DNA of 64,000 nt. It comes from JAJFUV01 sp964384215 (lineage in GTDB: Bacteria; Acidobacteriota; Terriglobia; Bryobacterales; Bryobacteraceae). The position numbers and the translations under genes were made by a program. Below the pieces are notes generated by a model. That model did not search any database. It saw only the letters and a program-made list of their open reading frames with translations, and was not told the DNA's origin. Positions 40,866-49,305 of this stretch are shown here, piece after piece (the first letter of the stretch is position 1; each line of letters begins with the position of its first letter). The stretch lies in contig CAYLLB010000019.1 of the NCBI GenBank assembly GCA_964384215.1, forward strand, positions 31,488 through 95,487, in the 5' to 3' direction.

Positions 40866-42511
40866 TCCGAGAACCTCTGCGCAATGGGAAACCGGCGGCC
40901 CATCCCAAATGCCTTGGTAGTCACTTTCAATCCGGGCGCGGCCTGCTGCCGTTTGTATTCGTTGCGGTCCACTTTGTTGACAATGTCGCGCACCAGTTCG
41001 ACGGGCAGGTTCTGCTCGGAGGCGATGCGCGGCAACGGTTCATACTCTTCGATACAAGCGTGCAGGATGCGGTCGAGCACCTCATAGACCGGCAGCGAAT
41101 CGCTGTCCTTTTGATTGGGGCGCAGTTCGGCGGACGGGGCCTTCGTGAAGACGCTTTCGGGGATGGCGCCGGGGTGCCGGCGGTTGGCCACGCGCGACAG
41201 GTCGTAGACCAGCGTCTTGGGAACGTCGCTGATGACGGCGAGGCCGCCGCACATGTCGCCGTAAAGCGTGCAGTAGCCCACCGCGAGTTCGCTCTTGTTG
41301 CCGGTGGTGAGCACCAACGCCCGCCACTTGTTGGAGAGCGCCATCAGCGTCACGCCGCGCAGGCGCGCCTGCAGGTTCTCTTCCGTAACATCCTTCGGCG
41401 CGCCGGCAAACAACGGGGCCAGCACTTCCAGGAACTTCTCATAGACCGGCGTGATGGAGACCACTTCGAAGCGGATGCCAAGACCTTCGGCGAGCAAGCG
41501 GGCGTCCGTCAGGCTGTGATCGGAGGAATACGGTCCCGGCATGGCGACGCCGGTCACGTTTTCGCGCCCAACCGCATCGACGGCGATCGCAGCGGTGAGT
41601 GAAGAATCAATGCCGCCGCTCAAGCCGATGAGCACGCGCTGGAAGCCGCACTTGCGGATGTAGTCCCGCGTGCCGGTAGCCAGCGCTTCGTAGACGGCCT
41701 CGGTTTCATCCGCCAGGTCTTCGTGCAGGTCGCCATGGCCGGTTTCCGTATCGACGAAGACCAGATCTTCGGCGAAGGATCGCGCGGAAGCGATCACGCG
41801 CGCATCGGCGTCCAAAGCGAAGCTCGAACCGTCGAACACGAGTTGATCGTTGCCGCCGACCTGGTTGACATAGACCACGGGCACGCCGTATTTGCGGGCC
41901 GTCGCCGCGAAGACGTCGCGGCGCAGTTCGCGCTTGCCCTTGTGATAAGGCGAGGCGTTGATGCTGATCAGGATCTTCGCGCCGGCCGCGGCTAATTCCT
42001 CAACGGGGTCTCGCCGGTACAGGCGGCGCTCCCAGAACTGCTTGTCGTTCCAGGCGTCCTCGCAGATGGTGAGGGCCACGCGCTGCCCCGCCAGCTCGAC
42101 GACGGACTGGCGCTCGGCGGGCAGGAAGTATCGCGCTTCATCGAAAACGTCGTAGGTCGGCAGCAGCATTTTATGCTGTGTAAACAGAATCCGGCCGCCG
42201 CGCAGAACCACGGCGCAATTGACTACGCTCTTGCCGGACGACGCCGGAGAGGGGGCGATGGCCCCGGTGACGATGGTAGTATCGAGCCCGGAGGTTTCCT
42301 CCGCCAACCGCTTCAACTCAATCCCGGCGCGCTCGACGAAACTGGGCTTTTCCAGCAGGTCGCGCGGAGGGTAACCAGTGAGCGACAGTTCGGGAAACAC
42401 CACGATTTCGGCGCCACCCGCAACGGCGCGGCCGGCGTAGCGGACCATCAGGTCCACGTTGCCCGGGAGGTCGCCGACAGTGGTATTGATCTGTCCGAGT
42501 GCGATCCGCAT
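40862..42511 (-). CDS. nadE: Glutamine-dependent NAD+ synthetase
   Basis: 549 residues from the ATG at 42511 (an upstream in-frame extension lacks family sequence). Last step of NAD+ synthesis. The amidase domain has the Glu-Lys-Cys triad: FPELSLTGYPPRD (Glu41), HKMLLPTYDVFDE (Lys114) and LTICEDAW (Cys150). The synthetase domain has the P-loop GLSGGIDSSLTAAIAVDA, MPGPYSSDHS, TGNKSELAVGYCTLYGDMCGG and the conserved FTKAPSAELRPNQKDSDSLP. It is essential and cytoplasmic. It leads the unit that includes the propeller/phosphoesterase and GH57 genes; this grouping has no obvious functional logic. Confidence 0.95.
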   Translation of the reverse strand: MRIALGQINTTVGDLPGNVDLMVRYAGRAVAGGAEIVVFPELSLTGYPPRDLLEKPSFVERAGIELKRLAEETSGLDTTIVTGAIAPSPASSGKSVVNCAVVLRGGRILFTQHKMLLPTYDVFDEARYFLPAERQSVVELAGQRVALTICEDAWNDKQFWERRLYRRDPVEELAAAGAKILISINASPYHKGKRELRRDVFAATARKYGVPVVYVNQVGGNDQLVFDGSSFALDADARVIASARSFAEDLVFVDTETGHGDLHEDLADETEAVYEALATGTRDYIRKCGFQRVLIGLSGGIDSSLTAAIAVDAVGRENVTGVAMPGPYSSDHSLTDARLLAEGLGIRFEVVSITPVYEKFLEVLAPLFAGAPKDVTEENLQARLRGVTLMALSNKWRALVLTTGNKSELAVGYCTLYGDMCGGLAVISDVPKTLVYDLSRVANRRHPGAIPESVFTKAPSAELRPNQKDSDSLPVYEVLDRILHACIEEYEPLPRIASEQNLPVELVRDIVNKVDRNEYKRQQAAPGLKVTTKAFGMGRRFPIAQRFSE

Positions 42512-42571
42512 GAAACTCTTATTGTACCCGCAGGTCCGCGCGGGCCGTCTCCCGGGGCGCCAAGGTCCACA

Positions 42572-42577
42572 TACAAT
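42572..42577 (+). promoter_or_regulatory. Possible -10 element TACAAT before the DUF6259-type gene
   Basis: TACAAT ends 21 bases before the ATG at 42599, with GAGGGA as the ribosome binding site between them. No convincing -35 was found at the usual distance. Confidence 0.3.
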
Positions 42578-42598
42578 AGGATGGCGCGGGGAGGGACC

Positions 42599-44758
42599 AT
42601 GAATTCCACAATCAACCGCCGCCGCTGGCTGCAGGCGGCGGCGTCGGTGGGGGCGGCGCCCCTGCTGCGGGGTGAAACGTGCGGAATCTCGAACGCCCAT
42701 TTCGCCGTAACGGTAGACAAATCCACGGGCGTGTTGACGGGTCTGCTAGTCAAGCGCAATGGCGCGGAACTGGTAAGCGAAAAGCGTCTGGCGTCCAACT
42801 TCCGGCTCTGCGTGCCGCTGCCGGACTACCTCTGCAATTACGTAGACGGCGCGAAACAGGAAGCCCGGCGCGTCGCGGCCACAGCGGATCGCCTGGATGT
42901 CGAGTTCTCTGGTCTGCGCGCGGTGAAGGGCGAGGTGCCCGTCGACCTTTCGTATTCCGTCCGGCTTGACGGCGACGCGGTGCGTTTCCGCGCGCGCCTC
43001 ACCAATCGCGGTCCGTATCCGGTTTCGGAATTCTGGTTCCCGCGCATCGGCGGCTGGACCGGTTTCGGCGGTCGAACCGCGAAACTCGCCAGGCCGAACT
43101 ACACTTCCTGCCGGCACGAAGTGGCGCTGTTCGAGCGCTTTCCCAGTGAGCGCGGCTTTGGCGCGGAAGCCGCCGAATACACCGCCGACTATCCGGGCAT
43201 GGTCATGCCCTGGTGGGACTTGTACGACGAAGCCTCGAAAACCGGCCTCTATCTCGGCTATCACGACCGGACGTTCCGCTACTCGACCTGGCACGCCTTT
43301 CTCCACCCGGACGTGACCGGCTTGCCCGATGTCAACTGGCTGACTCCGGAAGAGGCGGCGGGCGCGCCCATCGGCATCGTGTTCTCCCACGTGCGCTACC
43401 CGTTCATCGCGTCCGGCGAAACGTATGAAACCGGAGAGTTCATCCTGCGCGCGCACGAGGGGGACTGGCACCAGGGCTCGCTGTTTTATCGCGAATGGTT
43501 CCTGAAGAACTTTCCCGTCGATAAATCCCGCAGCTGGCTGCGCAAGCAGAGCGCGTGGTTTTCGTCGATCGTGTACCAACCGGAAGACCGCATCGTGGCG
43601 GACTTTACCACTTACGATAAGTGGTGTCAGGATGCCGAGCAATACGGGATACGCTGCCACGAGCTGATCGGCTGGCATCGCGGCGGACTGGAGCGCAACT
43701 ACCCGGAGTATGTCCCGGAGGAGAAACTGGGCGGACGGCCGGGCTTCCAGAAGACGCTGAAGTCGATCCGGTCGCGCGGCGCCCGGTGCCTGGCGTTTGT
43801 GAACTACAACATCGTCGATGGCGCCAGCGAGCACGCCAAAGGGGCGTTGAAACCGTTTATCCACCAGGACCAGTTCGGCCAGACGCCCAATTCGATGGCG
43901 TGGGGCGAGAGCACACTTCTCGCGCGCAAGGGTCACAGCGTGCGGCGGCACCTACTCACATCCGTGGTGCCGCCTGTCGAGAAGCTGCTGCAGGACCATT
44001 TCGTCAACCTCGCTCTGGATGGCGCCGACGGCTTGCAGATAGATAAGGTGGTGGCTTGCACGAGGTTAGATTTCAATCCTCACAACACGCGCAAACCCGA
44101 CGAGGCGATGTGCGAAGGGCTGGTACAGGCCATTGCGCGGGCCTTGGCCAAGTGCCGGACCATCAATCCGGATTTTCAGCTTGCCAGCGAGGCGCACGCG
44201 GACCGCTTCATCCCGTATGTGGACGTCTACTACCGCGCAGCCGATAAGGGCGGCATTTCGCCGTTGCGCTACGTGTTTCCGGAGTGGACTTCGGCGCTGC
44301 ACGTGACCATGCCGCGGGATTTTCTCGCCATCAACATGGCAGTGGTTACCGGCGCGGTCATCTGTGTCGAGCCGGAACTCTATCAGAACTCGCTCGCCGC
44401 TCCGCAATACCGCGAGTTGGCCGCCTACATACGGGAGGTGGAGAGAATCCGCAGTCAGTTCGCCGGTGTCATTTTCCTGGGTGATTATTTCGACGATCAA
44501 CTGGTTGAAGTGAGCGAGGCGGGACTCGCCCACTCCGCCAACTTGCGCTTCGCCGTACACGGCGACCGCAAGACCGGGCGAAAAGCGATCGTTGTGACGA
44601 ACCGCACGCGGCAGGAGCGGCGCTACCGGTGGCGGTGGCTTGCCGGGGGCAGATCAAGCCTCACGCTGCACGAGCCTTTCCGCGCACCGCGCGAGGTGGC
44701 CGCGGGGCAAGAGATCGACCTGGCGCCCATCGGCTTGCACATCCTGGTGGAAGGCTAG
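42599..44758 (+). CDS. DUF6259-type secreted protein (glycosidase-like)
   Basis: 719 residues from the ATG at 42599, preceded by GGGAGGG; the longer frame overlaps nadE. The N-terminus MNSTINRRRWLQAAASVGAA is a twin-arginine signal. The first 300 residues are beta-rich, like galactose-mutarotase domains of glycoside hydrolases (VEFSGLRAVKGEVPVDLSYSVRLDGDAVRFRARLTNRG-type strands). The rest is barrel-like: CHELIGWHRGGLERNYPEY, RCLAFVNYNIVDG, LALDGADGLQIDKV and FQLASEAHADRF. This pattern is that of DUF6259 proteins; catalytic residues are not established. It ends in a CTAG shared with the convergent aminotransferase stop. Confidence 0.75.
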   Translation: MNSTINRRRWLQAAASVGAAPLLRGETCGISNAHFAVTVDKSTGVLTGLLVKRNGAELVSEKRLASNFRLCVPLPDYLCNYVDGAKQEARRVAATADRLDVEFSGLRAVKGEVPVDLSYSVRLDGDAVRFRARLTNRGPYPVSEFWFPRIGGWTGFGGRTAKLARPNYTSCRHEVALFERFPSERGFGAEAAEYTADYPGMVMPWWDLYDEASKTGLYLGYHDRTFRYSTWHAFLHPDVTGLPDVNWLTPEEAAGAPIGIVFSHVRYPFIASGETYETGEFILRAHEGDWHQGSLFYREWFLKNFPVDKSRSWLRKQSAWFSSIVYQPEDRIVADFTTYDKWCQDAEQYGIRCHELIGWHRGGLERNYPEYVPEEKLGGRPGFQKTLKSIRSRGARCLAFVNYNIVDGASEHAKGALKPFIHQDQFGQTPNSMAWGESTLLARKGHSVRRHLLTSVVPPVEKLLQDHFVNLALDGADGLQIDKVVACTRLDFNPHNTRKPDEAMCEGLVQAIARALAKCRTINPDFQLASEAHADRFIPYVDVYYRAADKGGISPLRYVFPEWTSALHVTMPRDFLAINMAVVTGAVICVEPELYQNSLAAPQYRELAAYIREVERIRSQFAGVIFLGDYFDDQLVEVSEAGLAHSANLRFAVHGDRKTGRKAIVVTNRTRQERRYRWRWLAGGRSSLTLHEPFRAPREVAAGQEIDLAPIGLHILVEG

Positions 44759-45960
44759 CGGGCGCAGTTGGCGAGGAATCGTCCCAGGCGCTCCATGGCC
44801 TCTTCCAGGATGGAACGGCCCGCGGCATAGCAGATGCGCACGCTGCCTTCGCCGCCTTCGCCGAATGCCACGCCAGGAGCGAGGCCCACGCGCGTTTCCA
44901 TCAGCAGGCGGCGGCAGAACTCGAAGGAGTCGCGCACGCCTTCGATGCGCGGGAACAGGTAGAATGCGCCGTCGGGTGCCGGCGTGGTCACCCCGGGCAT
45001 GCCGCGAAGTGCGTCGAGGCACAGATCGCGGTTCTCCCGCAGGCGTTCCACCATGCGCCCGATTTCCTCCTCGCCGTGCTCCAGCGCGGTTTCGGCGGCC
45101 TTCTGCGCGAAGCTCGGCGCGTGACTGACAATGAACTCGTTCAACTGGGTGGCTTTCGCGGCCAGATCCCGGCGCGCGATCAGGTAGCCGACGCGCCAAC
45201 CAGTCATGCAATAAGCCTTTGAAAACGACTGCACCACAATCACCGCGTCCTCGCGCGTGGCCAAGCGGAGGATCGACGGGACCGGCTCGCCGGGCCGCTC
45301 CGGCGTGTAGTAGAGACGGTCGTAGACCTCATCGGCGAGCAGCCACAGGTCATGTTTGCGGGCGAATGCCAGCAAGCGATGTTGGTCTTCCACCGTCGCT
45401 ACCCAGCCAAGCGGATTGGAAGGCGAGGTGTAAACGAGCAGGCGCGTGCGCGGAGTGACAGCGGCCTCGAGCGCATCGAAGTCGATCGTGTAGCGCTCGC
45501 CGTGAAGCGGTTGCGGCATGTGGCGCGGCACGGCGTTCGACATCTCGACGATGGAACTCGCGTTGGGCCACGCCGGCGTCAGGATGAGCGCTTCGTCGCC
45601 CGGATCGAGGGTTGTGCGAATGCCCACGCAGAGGGCCTGGACGCCGCTGGCCGTGACCACGATCTCGCTCGCCGGATCGAGCGTTACGCTGTGCAGGCGC
45701 TGGTAGTGACGCGCGATCGCGTGGCGCAGCGAGACCAAGCCTGCGTTTTCGGTGTAAAACGTGTAGCCGGCTTCGAGAGCTTCCACGGCCGCGTGCTTAA
45801 TGTAGTCCGGGGTCGGCAGGTTGGACTCCCCGAAGTAGAGCCGCAGCACGCGTCCCGCGTGCGAACGCGCGGCGCTGTCCATCAGCATGGCGATGTCCGA
45901 CAGTTCGCGGACTCTGGATTGCGGCACGCGCATCGCGGATTCGGCCACCCTGGCGCTCAT
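44755..45960 (-). CDS. Pyridoxal-phosphate aminotransferase, class I/II
   Basis: 401 residues. Fold type I aminotransferase: TASGVQALCVGIRTTL, YTSPSNPLGWVAT (Asn182), LLADEVYDRLYY (Asp210), VVQSFSKAYCMTGWRVGY with the PLP lysine Lys248, and a C-terminal GSVRICYA substrate-carboxylate Arg. The overall pattern is like aspartate/aromatic aminotransferases of subgroup I-gamma; the amino acid used is not clear from sequence. It shares the palindrome CTAG (44755-44758) with the DUF6259 gene, so both stop codons are TAG read from the same four bases on opposite strands. It appears monocistronic. Confidence 0.92.
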   Translation of the reverse strand: MSARVAESAMRVPQSRVRELSDIAMLMDSAARSHAGRVLRLYFGESNLPTPDYIKHAAVEALEAGYTFYTENAGLVSLRHAIARHYQRLHSVTLDPASEIVVTASGVQALCVGIRTTLDPGDEALILTPAWPNASSIVEMSNAVPRHMPQPLHGERYTIDFDALEAAVTPRTRLLVYTSPSNPLGWVATVEDQHRLLAFARKHDLWLLADEVYDRLYYTPERPGEPVPSILRLATREDAVIVVQSFSKAYCMTGWRVGYLIARRDLAAKATQLNEFIVSHAPSFAQKAAETALEHGEEEIGRMVERLRENRDLCLDALRGMPGVTTPAPDGAFYLFPRIEGVRDSFEFCRRLLMETRVGLAPGVAFGEGGEGSVRICYAAGRSILEEAMERLGRFLANCAR

Positions 45961-46070
45961 ATCGGATTCATTATCGCGCTTGGCGCCGGCCGGGGCGGTT
46001 CCAGCTTCGGATTCATGCGCGCCAGGGGTGCGGCAGGCGATTTAGGCTCGCAGGCACAGTCCGGACCAAA

Positions 46071-46099
46071 TTGCAATCGCCCATCAAAGTAGATAGACT
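46071..46099 (+). promoter_or_regulatory. Candidate sigma70 promoter for the Gfo/Idh/MocA gene
   Basis: TTGCAA (46071-46076) and TAGACT (46094-46099) are spaced by 17 bases and each matches consensus at four of six positions. The predicted leader to the ATG at 46167 would be about 60 bases. Confidence 0.4.
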
Positions 46100-46166
46100 C
46101 AAAAACGGAAGCCCGAGTAGGGAATTCATCCGAGATCGAGATCCCGAGAGAGAGGGTGTACTTATT

Positions 46167-47546
46167 ATGTCTGAATCGCCAGTTGTGACCCGCCGCGATG
46201 CAGTAAAAATGGCGGGGGCTGCGACCGCCGTCGCCGCTGTGTCTCGAATGGCGGCGCCGGGCATCCTGAAGGTCAGGGCCGCGAATAGCCAGGTCAACTA
46301 CGCCTTCATCGGAGTCGGCAGCCGCGGTACTTACCTGTTGAAGCACCTCAGCAAGATCGATGTGGGCCGCTGCGTCGCGCTTTGCGATGTTTACGAACCC
46401 AACCTGAAGAAGGCCGCCGAATCGGTCGGCTACAAGACGGCCACTTATAAGGACTATCGGGAACTGTTGGCTCGCAAGGATGTGGATGCGGTTTACGTCG
46501 CCACGCCGTTGTATGCGCACTTTCCGGTCACCCGCGACGTGCTGCTGGCCGGCAAGCACGTTTTCTGCGAGAAGAGCCTGGTCTTCAAGCCGGAAGAGGT
46601 ACACGCCCTGCGCGCGCTGCACCAGCAGCACCCGGGACAAGTCATCCAGACCGGTCTGCAACGGCGTTACAGCAGCTTCTACCGCGTCGCCAAGCAGATG
46701 GTGGACAAGGGCATGCTCGGCAACGTCACTCACGTGCGGGCACAGTGGCACCGTAATGGCGCGGGCCGGCGGCCGGTTAAGGACCCATCCTTGGAGCGGC
46801 AAATCAACTGGCGCTTCTATCGTGAATACTCCGGTGGCCTGACCGCTGAGCTCGCCTCGCACCAGATCGACGTCGCCGATTGGATGTTCGGCATGGCGCC
46901 GGAGTTCGTCTGCGGCATCGGCGGTATCGACACTTACAAGGATGGGCGCGACACCTACGACAACGTTCAACTTCTCTACAAGTATCCGAAGGGCCAGAAG
47001 CTCATCTACAGTTCGATCTCTACCAACGCTCACCTGGACTTCAGCGAAACCATCATGGGTACCGGCGGGACCATTGTCATCACCGTCGGCGACGATAACA
47101 ATCCCGCCAACGGCATGTGGTTCCGCGAACCGAACGCCCCCAAAGTCCAAGCTGCCGGCCAGTCAAAGGAGAACTGGACGGCCGGCGCCACAGTGTCTTC
47201 TTCGACCGTACAGAAGGGCTTCCCGCTGTTGCTGCCGCAGGACGTGCAGGATCCCAACGATTCGTTCCTGCGCCGCGAAATGAAGTTCGCGCGCCGCTGG
47301 CTCTACAGCAAAGGCGTGATGGTGCCCGAAGAGCCCCGCAATCCGGTCGACGTTCAACTGGAAAGCTTCCTGCTCTGCTGCCGCAACGGGCAGCGGCCCG
47401 CGGCGGACATCGAAGTGGGCCTGATGGATTCCACGGGTGTGATCCTCTCCAACCTGGCCATGGATGAAGGCCGGCGTGTGTACTACAGCGAAATCGAAAA
47501 GATGGGGCGCGGAACTCAACCCAAGCCCAAGGCGAAGCGAGCCTGA
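46167..47546 (+). CDS. Tat-exported Gfo/Idh/MocA family oxidoreductase
   Basis: 459 residues from the ATG at 46167; the upstream in-frame extension lies in the promoter region. TRRDAVKMAGAATAVAA is a twin-arginine signal. The NAD-binding fold gives YAFIGVGSRGTYLLKHL, VALCDVYEPN and VDAVYVATPLYAHFPV, with the family CEKSL (normally EKP) motif in GKHVFCEKSLVF and a C-terminal substrate domain (LTAELASHQIDVADWMFG). Exported members oxidise sugars at C3 using a tightly bound nucleotide, giving keto-sugars. A strong terminator follows directly, so it is a single-gene unit. Confidence 0.9.
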   Translation: MSESPVVTRRDAVKMAGAATAVAAVSRMAAPGILKVRAANSQVNYAFIGVGSRGTYLLKHLSKIDVGRCVALCDVYEPNLKKAAESVGYKTATYKDYRELLARKDVDAVYVATPLYAHFPVTRDVLLAGKHVFCEKSLVFKPEEVHALRALHQQHPGQVIQTGLQRRYSSFYRVAKQMVDKGMLGNVTHVRAQWHRNGAGRRPVKDPSLERQINWRFYREYSGGLTAELASHQIDVADWMFGMAPEFVCGIGGIDTYKDGRDTYDNVQLLYKYPKGQKLIYSSISTNAHLDFSETIMGTGGTIVITVGDDNNPANGMWFREPNAPKVQAAGQSKENWTAGATVSSSTVQKGFPLLLPQDVQDPNDSFLRREMKFARRWLYSKGVMVPEEPRNPVDVQLESFLLCCRNGQRPAADIEVGLMDSTGVILSNLAMDEGRRVYYSEIEKMGRGTQPKPKAKRA

Positions 47547-47553
47547 ACCTTGC

Positions 47554-47581
47554 GGGGCCGCCTTATTGGCGGCCCCTTTTT
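47554..47581 (+). terminator. Rho-independent terminator after the Gfo/Idh/MocA gene
   Basis: GGGGCCGCC (47554-47562) pairs perfectly with GGCGGCCCC (47568-47576) around TTATT, followed by TTTTT. It starts 8 bases after the stop. The last T is the first base of the convergent gene's stop codon, and on the other strand it can also form a stem for that gene, so it may act in both directions. Confidence 0.9.
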
Positions 47582-48171
47582 CATATCTCCAGCTTTCCTC
47601 TGTGGTAAAGTTCCCGGACCTTGAATAGCGCTTCCCGATAGGGCGGTACTGCGCCCGGCACATAGACCTGGAAGACGATCTCTTTGTCGGAATCCGTCAC
47701 CATGCGCGGGAAAATGAGCCGCAGGTAAGGGTCCCCGGAGGATGGGGGGAAGTGGCCCGTCATCTTGTACTTCTTGCGGCCCACCTTCATGACGCACTCC
47801 TTCTCCATCATCCTGGTTTCGTCTCCGTTCGACATGGCCTCGGCCGTAGTGCCGGAAATCGCGATCACGATGTGCTTCGCGGCTTCGTAACGGAGGAATT
47901 CGCGGTAATCCTCGTCAATGCCGAGCGGATCGCCGGCCCGCTTCGGGCTCCGGAGCCGCTTCTGTTCCTCGGCGTCGCGCACCGGCCTGGCCGTGGCCAG
48001 AATGATACGCACCGGGCTCGCGCCGCCCACGCGGTTATCGTAAACGGTCGATTGCGCCCAAGGGGAGTCGCTCAACAAGCGCGCCAGTTCCTCGTGCGTC
48101 CATCCGGAGGGCGGCTTCGACTCCCAAAACGGTGCAGCGAACCACAGTAGGGCCAGCCAGGGCAGGTGCAT
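47581..48171 (-). CDS. Conserved-looking acidobacterial secreted protein, function unknown
   Basis: 196 residues with a possible short signal peptide (MHLPWLALLWFAAPFW). The sequence SGWTHEELARLLSDSPWAQ then VRIILATARPVRDAEEQKRLRSP and a mid-part EAAKHIVIAISGTTAEAM resemble a family I recall only as hypothetical proteins in Solibacter-like genomes. A Lys-rich strand (MKVGRKKYKMTGHFPPSSGDPYLRLIFPR) follows. No catalytic or metal motif is seen. The start region is 38 bases from the divergent gene at 48210; its end touches the terminator. Confidence 0.7.
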   Translation of the reverse strand: MHLPWLALLWFAAPFWESKPPSGWTHEELARLLSDSPWAQSTVYDNRVGGASPVRIILATARPVRDAEEQKRLRSPKRAGDPLGIDEDYREFLRYEAAKHIVIAISGTTAEAMSNGDETRMMEKECVMKVGRKKYKMTGHFPPSSGDPYLRLIFPRMVTDSDKEIVFQVYVPGAVPPYREALFKVRELYHRGKLEI

Positions 48172-48209
48172 AACGGATTCAATTCGATTATGCTACTAAT
48201 CCAGACGCC

Positions 48210-49283
48210 ATGACTGAAACGACCTTCCGTAACCGCCGCGCTGTTGCCATCGAGAATTCCGGTATGCGCGTAACCGTCCTTGCCGAGGGCGGGCACATCG
48301 CCGAGATCCTCGACAAGACCAGCGGGGTGAGCCCGCTGTGGACCCCGCCCTGGCCCTCTATCGAACCTTCCACCTACTCTCCGGCTCTCCATCCCGGCTA
48401 TGGAGCCGATTCGGAGAGCAAGCTGCTCGCCGGCATCATGGGGCACAACCTATGCCTGGACCTGTTTGGCGGGCCTTCGCCCGAGGAAGCCGCGGCCGGC
48501 ATGACGGTACACGGCGAAAGCTCGGTGGTCGCCTACGACATTGCCGTGAACGGCCTTGAGATGACCTGCCGGGCGAGCATGCCTATAGCCGGGCTTAAGT
48601 TCGAGCGCCGCATCCGGCTTTCGCCGGACGGCTGCGTCGCCCAGATACAGGAGACCGTCGAGAACGTGACCGCCCAGGACAAGCCGATCGCCTGGACGCA
48701 ACATGTCACGCTGGGGCCGCCCTTCCTGGAGAAGGGCGCCACGCAGTTCCGCGCCACCTGTACGCGCTCGAAAGTGACCGAGACGGATTTCAGCGGCGGC
48801 AAAGGCTACATGAAGATCGGCGCCGAGTTCGACTGGCCGTTCGTGCCGCGCCGCGATGGCGGGGTCACGGACATGCGAGTCTTCACCGATGCCGCCGTTT
48901 CCGGCGAATTCAGCTCGCACTTGATGGACCCCTCGCGCGAACAGGCGTACTTCATGGCTTGGCAGCCTTCCAGCAAGGTCCTGTTCGGCTATGTTTGGAA
49001 GCAGAGCGACTTCCCGTGGATGGGGATCTGGGAAGAGAACTACTGCCGCCAGAATCCGCCATGGAACGGCGTGTCGCTGACGCGCGGGATGGAGTTCGGT
49101 GTTTCGCCGGTCCCGGAATCGCGGCGCGAGATGATTGACCGCGGCAAGATGTTCGGCGTACCGGGCTACCGTTGGATTACGGCCAAGGGCCGCCTGCAGG
49201 CAGACTACTGCGCTTTCGTGACCACGGCTTCCAAGATTCCGGAAGATGTTCTGTGGAGTGGTGAATCGATCAAGTGTAGTTAA
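48210..49283 (+). CDS. Galactose-mutarotase-like protein, function unknown
   Basis: 357 residues, no signal peptide. The beta-rich sequence (VAIENSGMRVTVLAEGGHIAEILDK at the start; WTQHVTLGPPFLEKGATQF; YFMAWQPSSKVLFGYVWKQSDFPWMGIWEEN) has the look of aldose-1-epimerase superfamily proteins; the MGIWEEN stretch is reminiscent of the Trp/Glu-containing sugar site. The catalytic His/Glu pair cannot be aligned with confidence. The gene is followed 22 bases on by gamma-glutamyltransferase. It may bind or interconvert a sugar. Confidence 0.65.
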   Translation: MTETTFRNRRAVAIENSGMRVTVLAEGGHIAEILDKTSGVSPLWTPPWPSIEPSTYSPALHPGYGADSESKLLAGIMGHNLCLDLFGGPSPEEAAAGMTVHGESSVVAYDIAVNGLEMTCRASMPIAGLKFERRIRLSPDGCVAQIQETVENVTAQDKPIAWTQHVTLGPPFLEKGATQFRATCTRSKVTETDFSGGKGYMKIGAEFDWPFVPRRDGGVTDMRVFTDAAVSGEFSSHLMDPSREQAYFMAWQPSSKVLFGYVWKQSDFPWMGIWEENYCRQNPPWNGVSLTRGMEFGVSPVPESRREMIDRGKMFGVPGYRWITAKGRLQADYCAFVTTASKIPEDVLWSGESIKCS

Positions 49284-49305
49284 GCGGTTTGGAAGGATGT
49301 GAACC

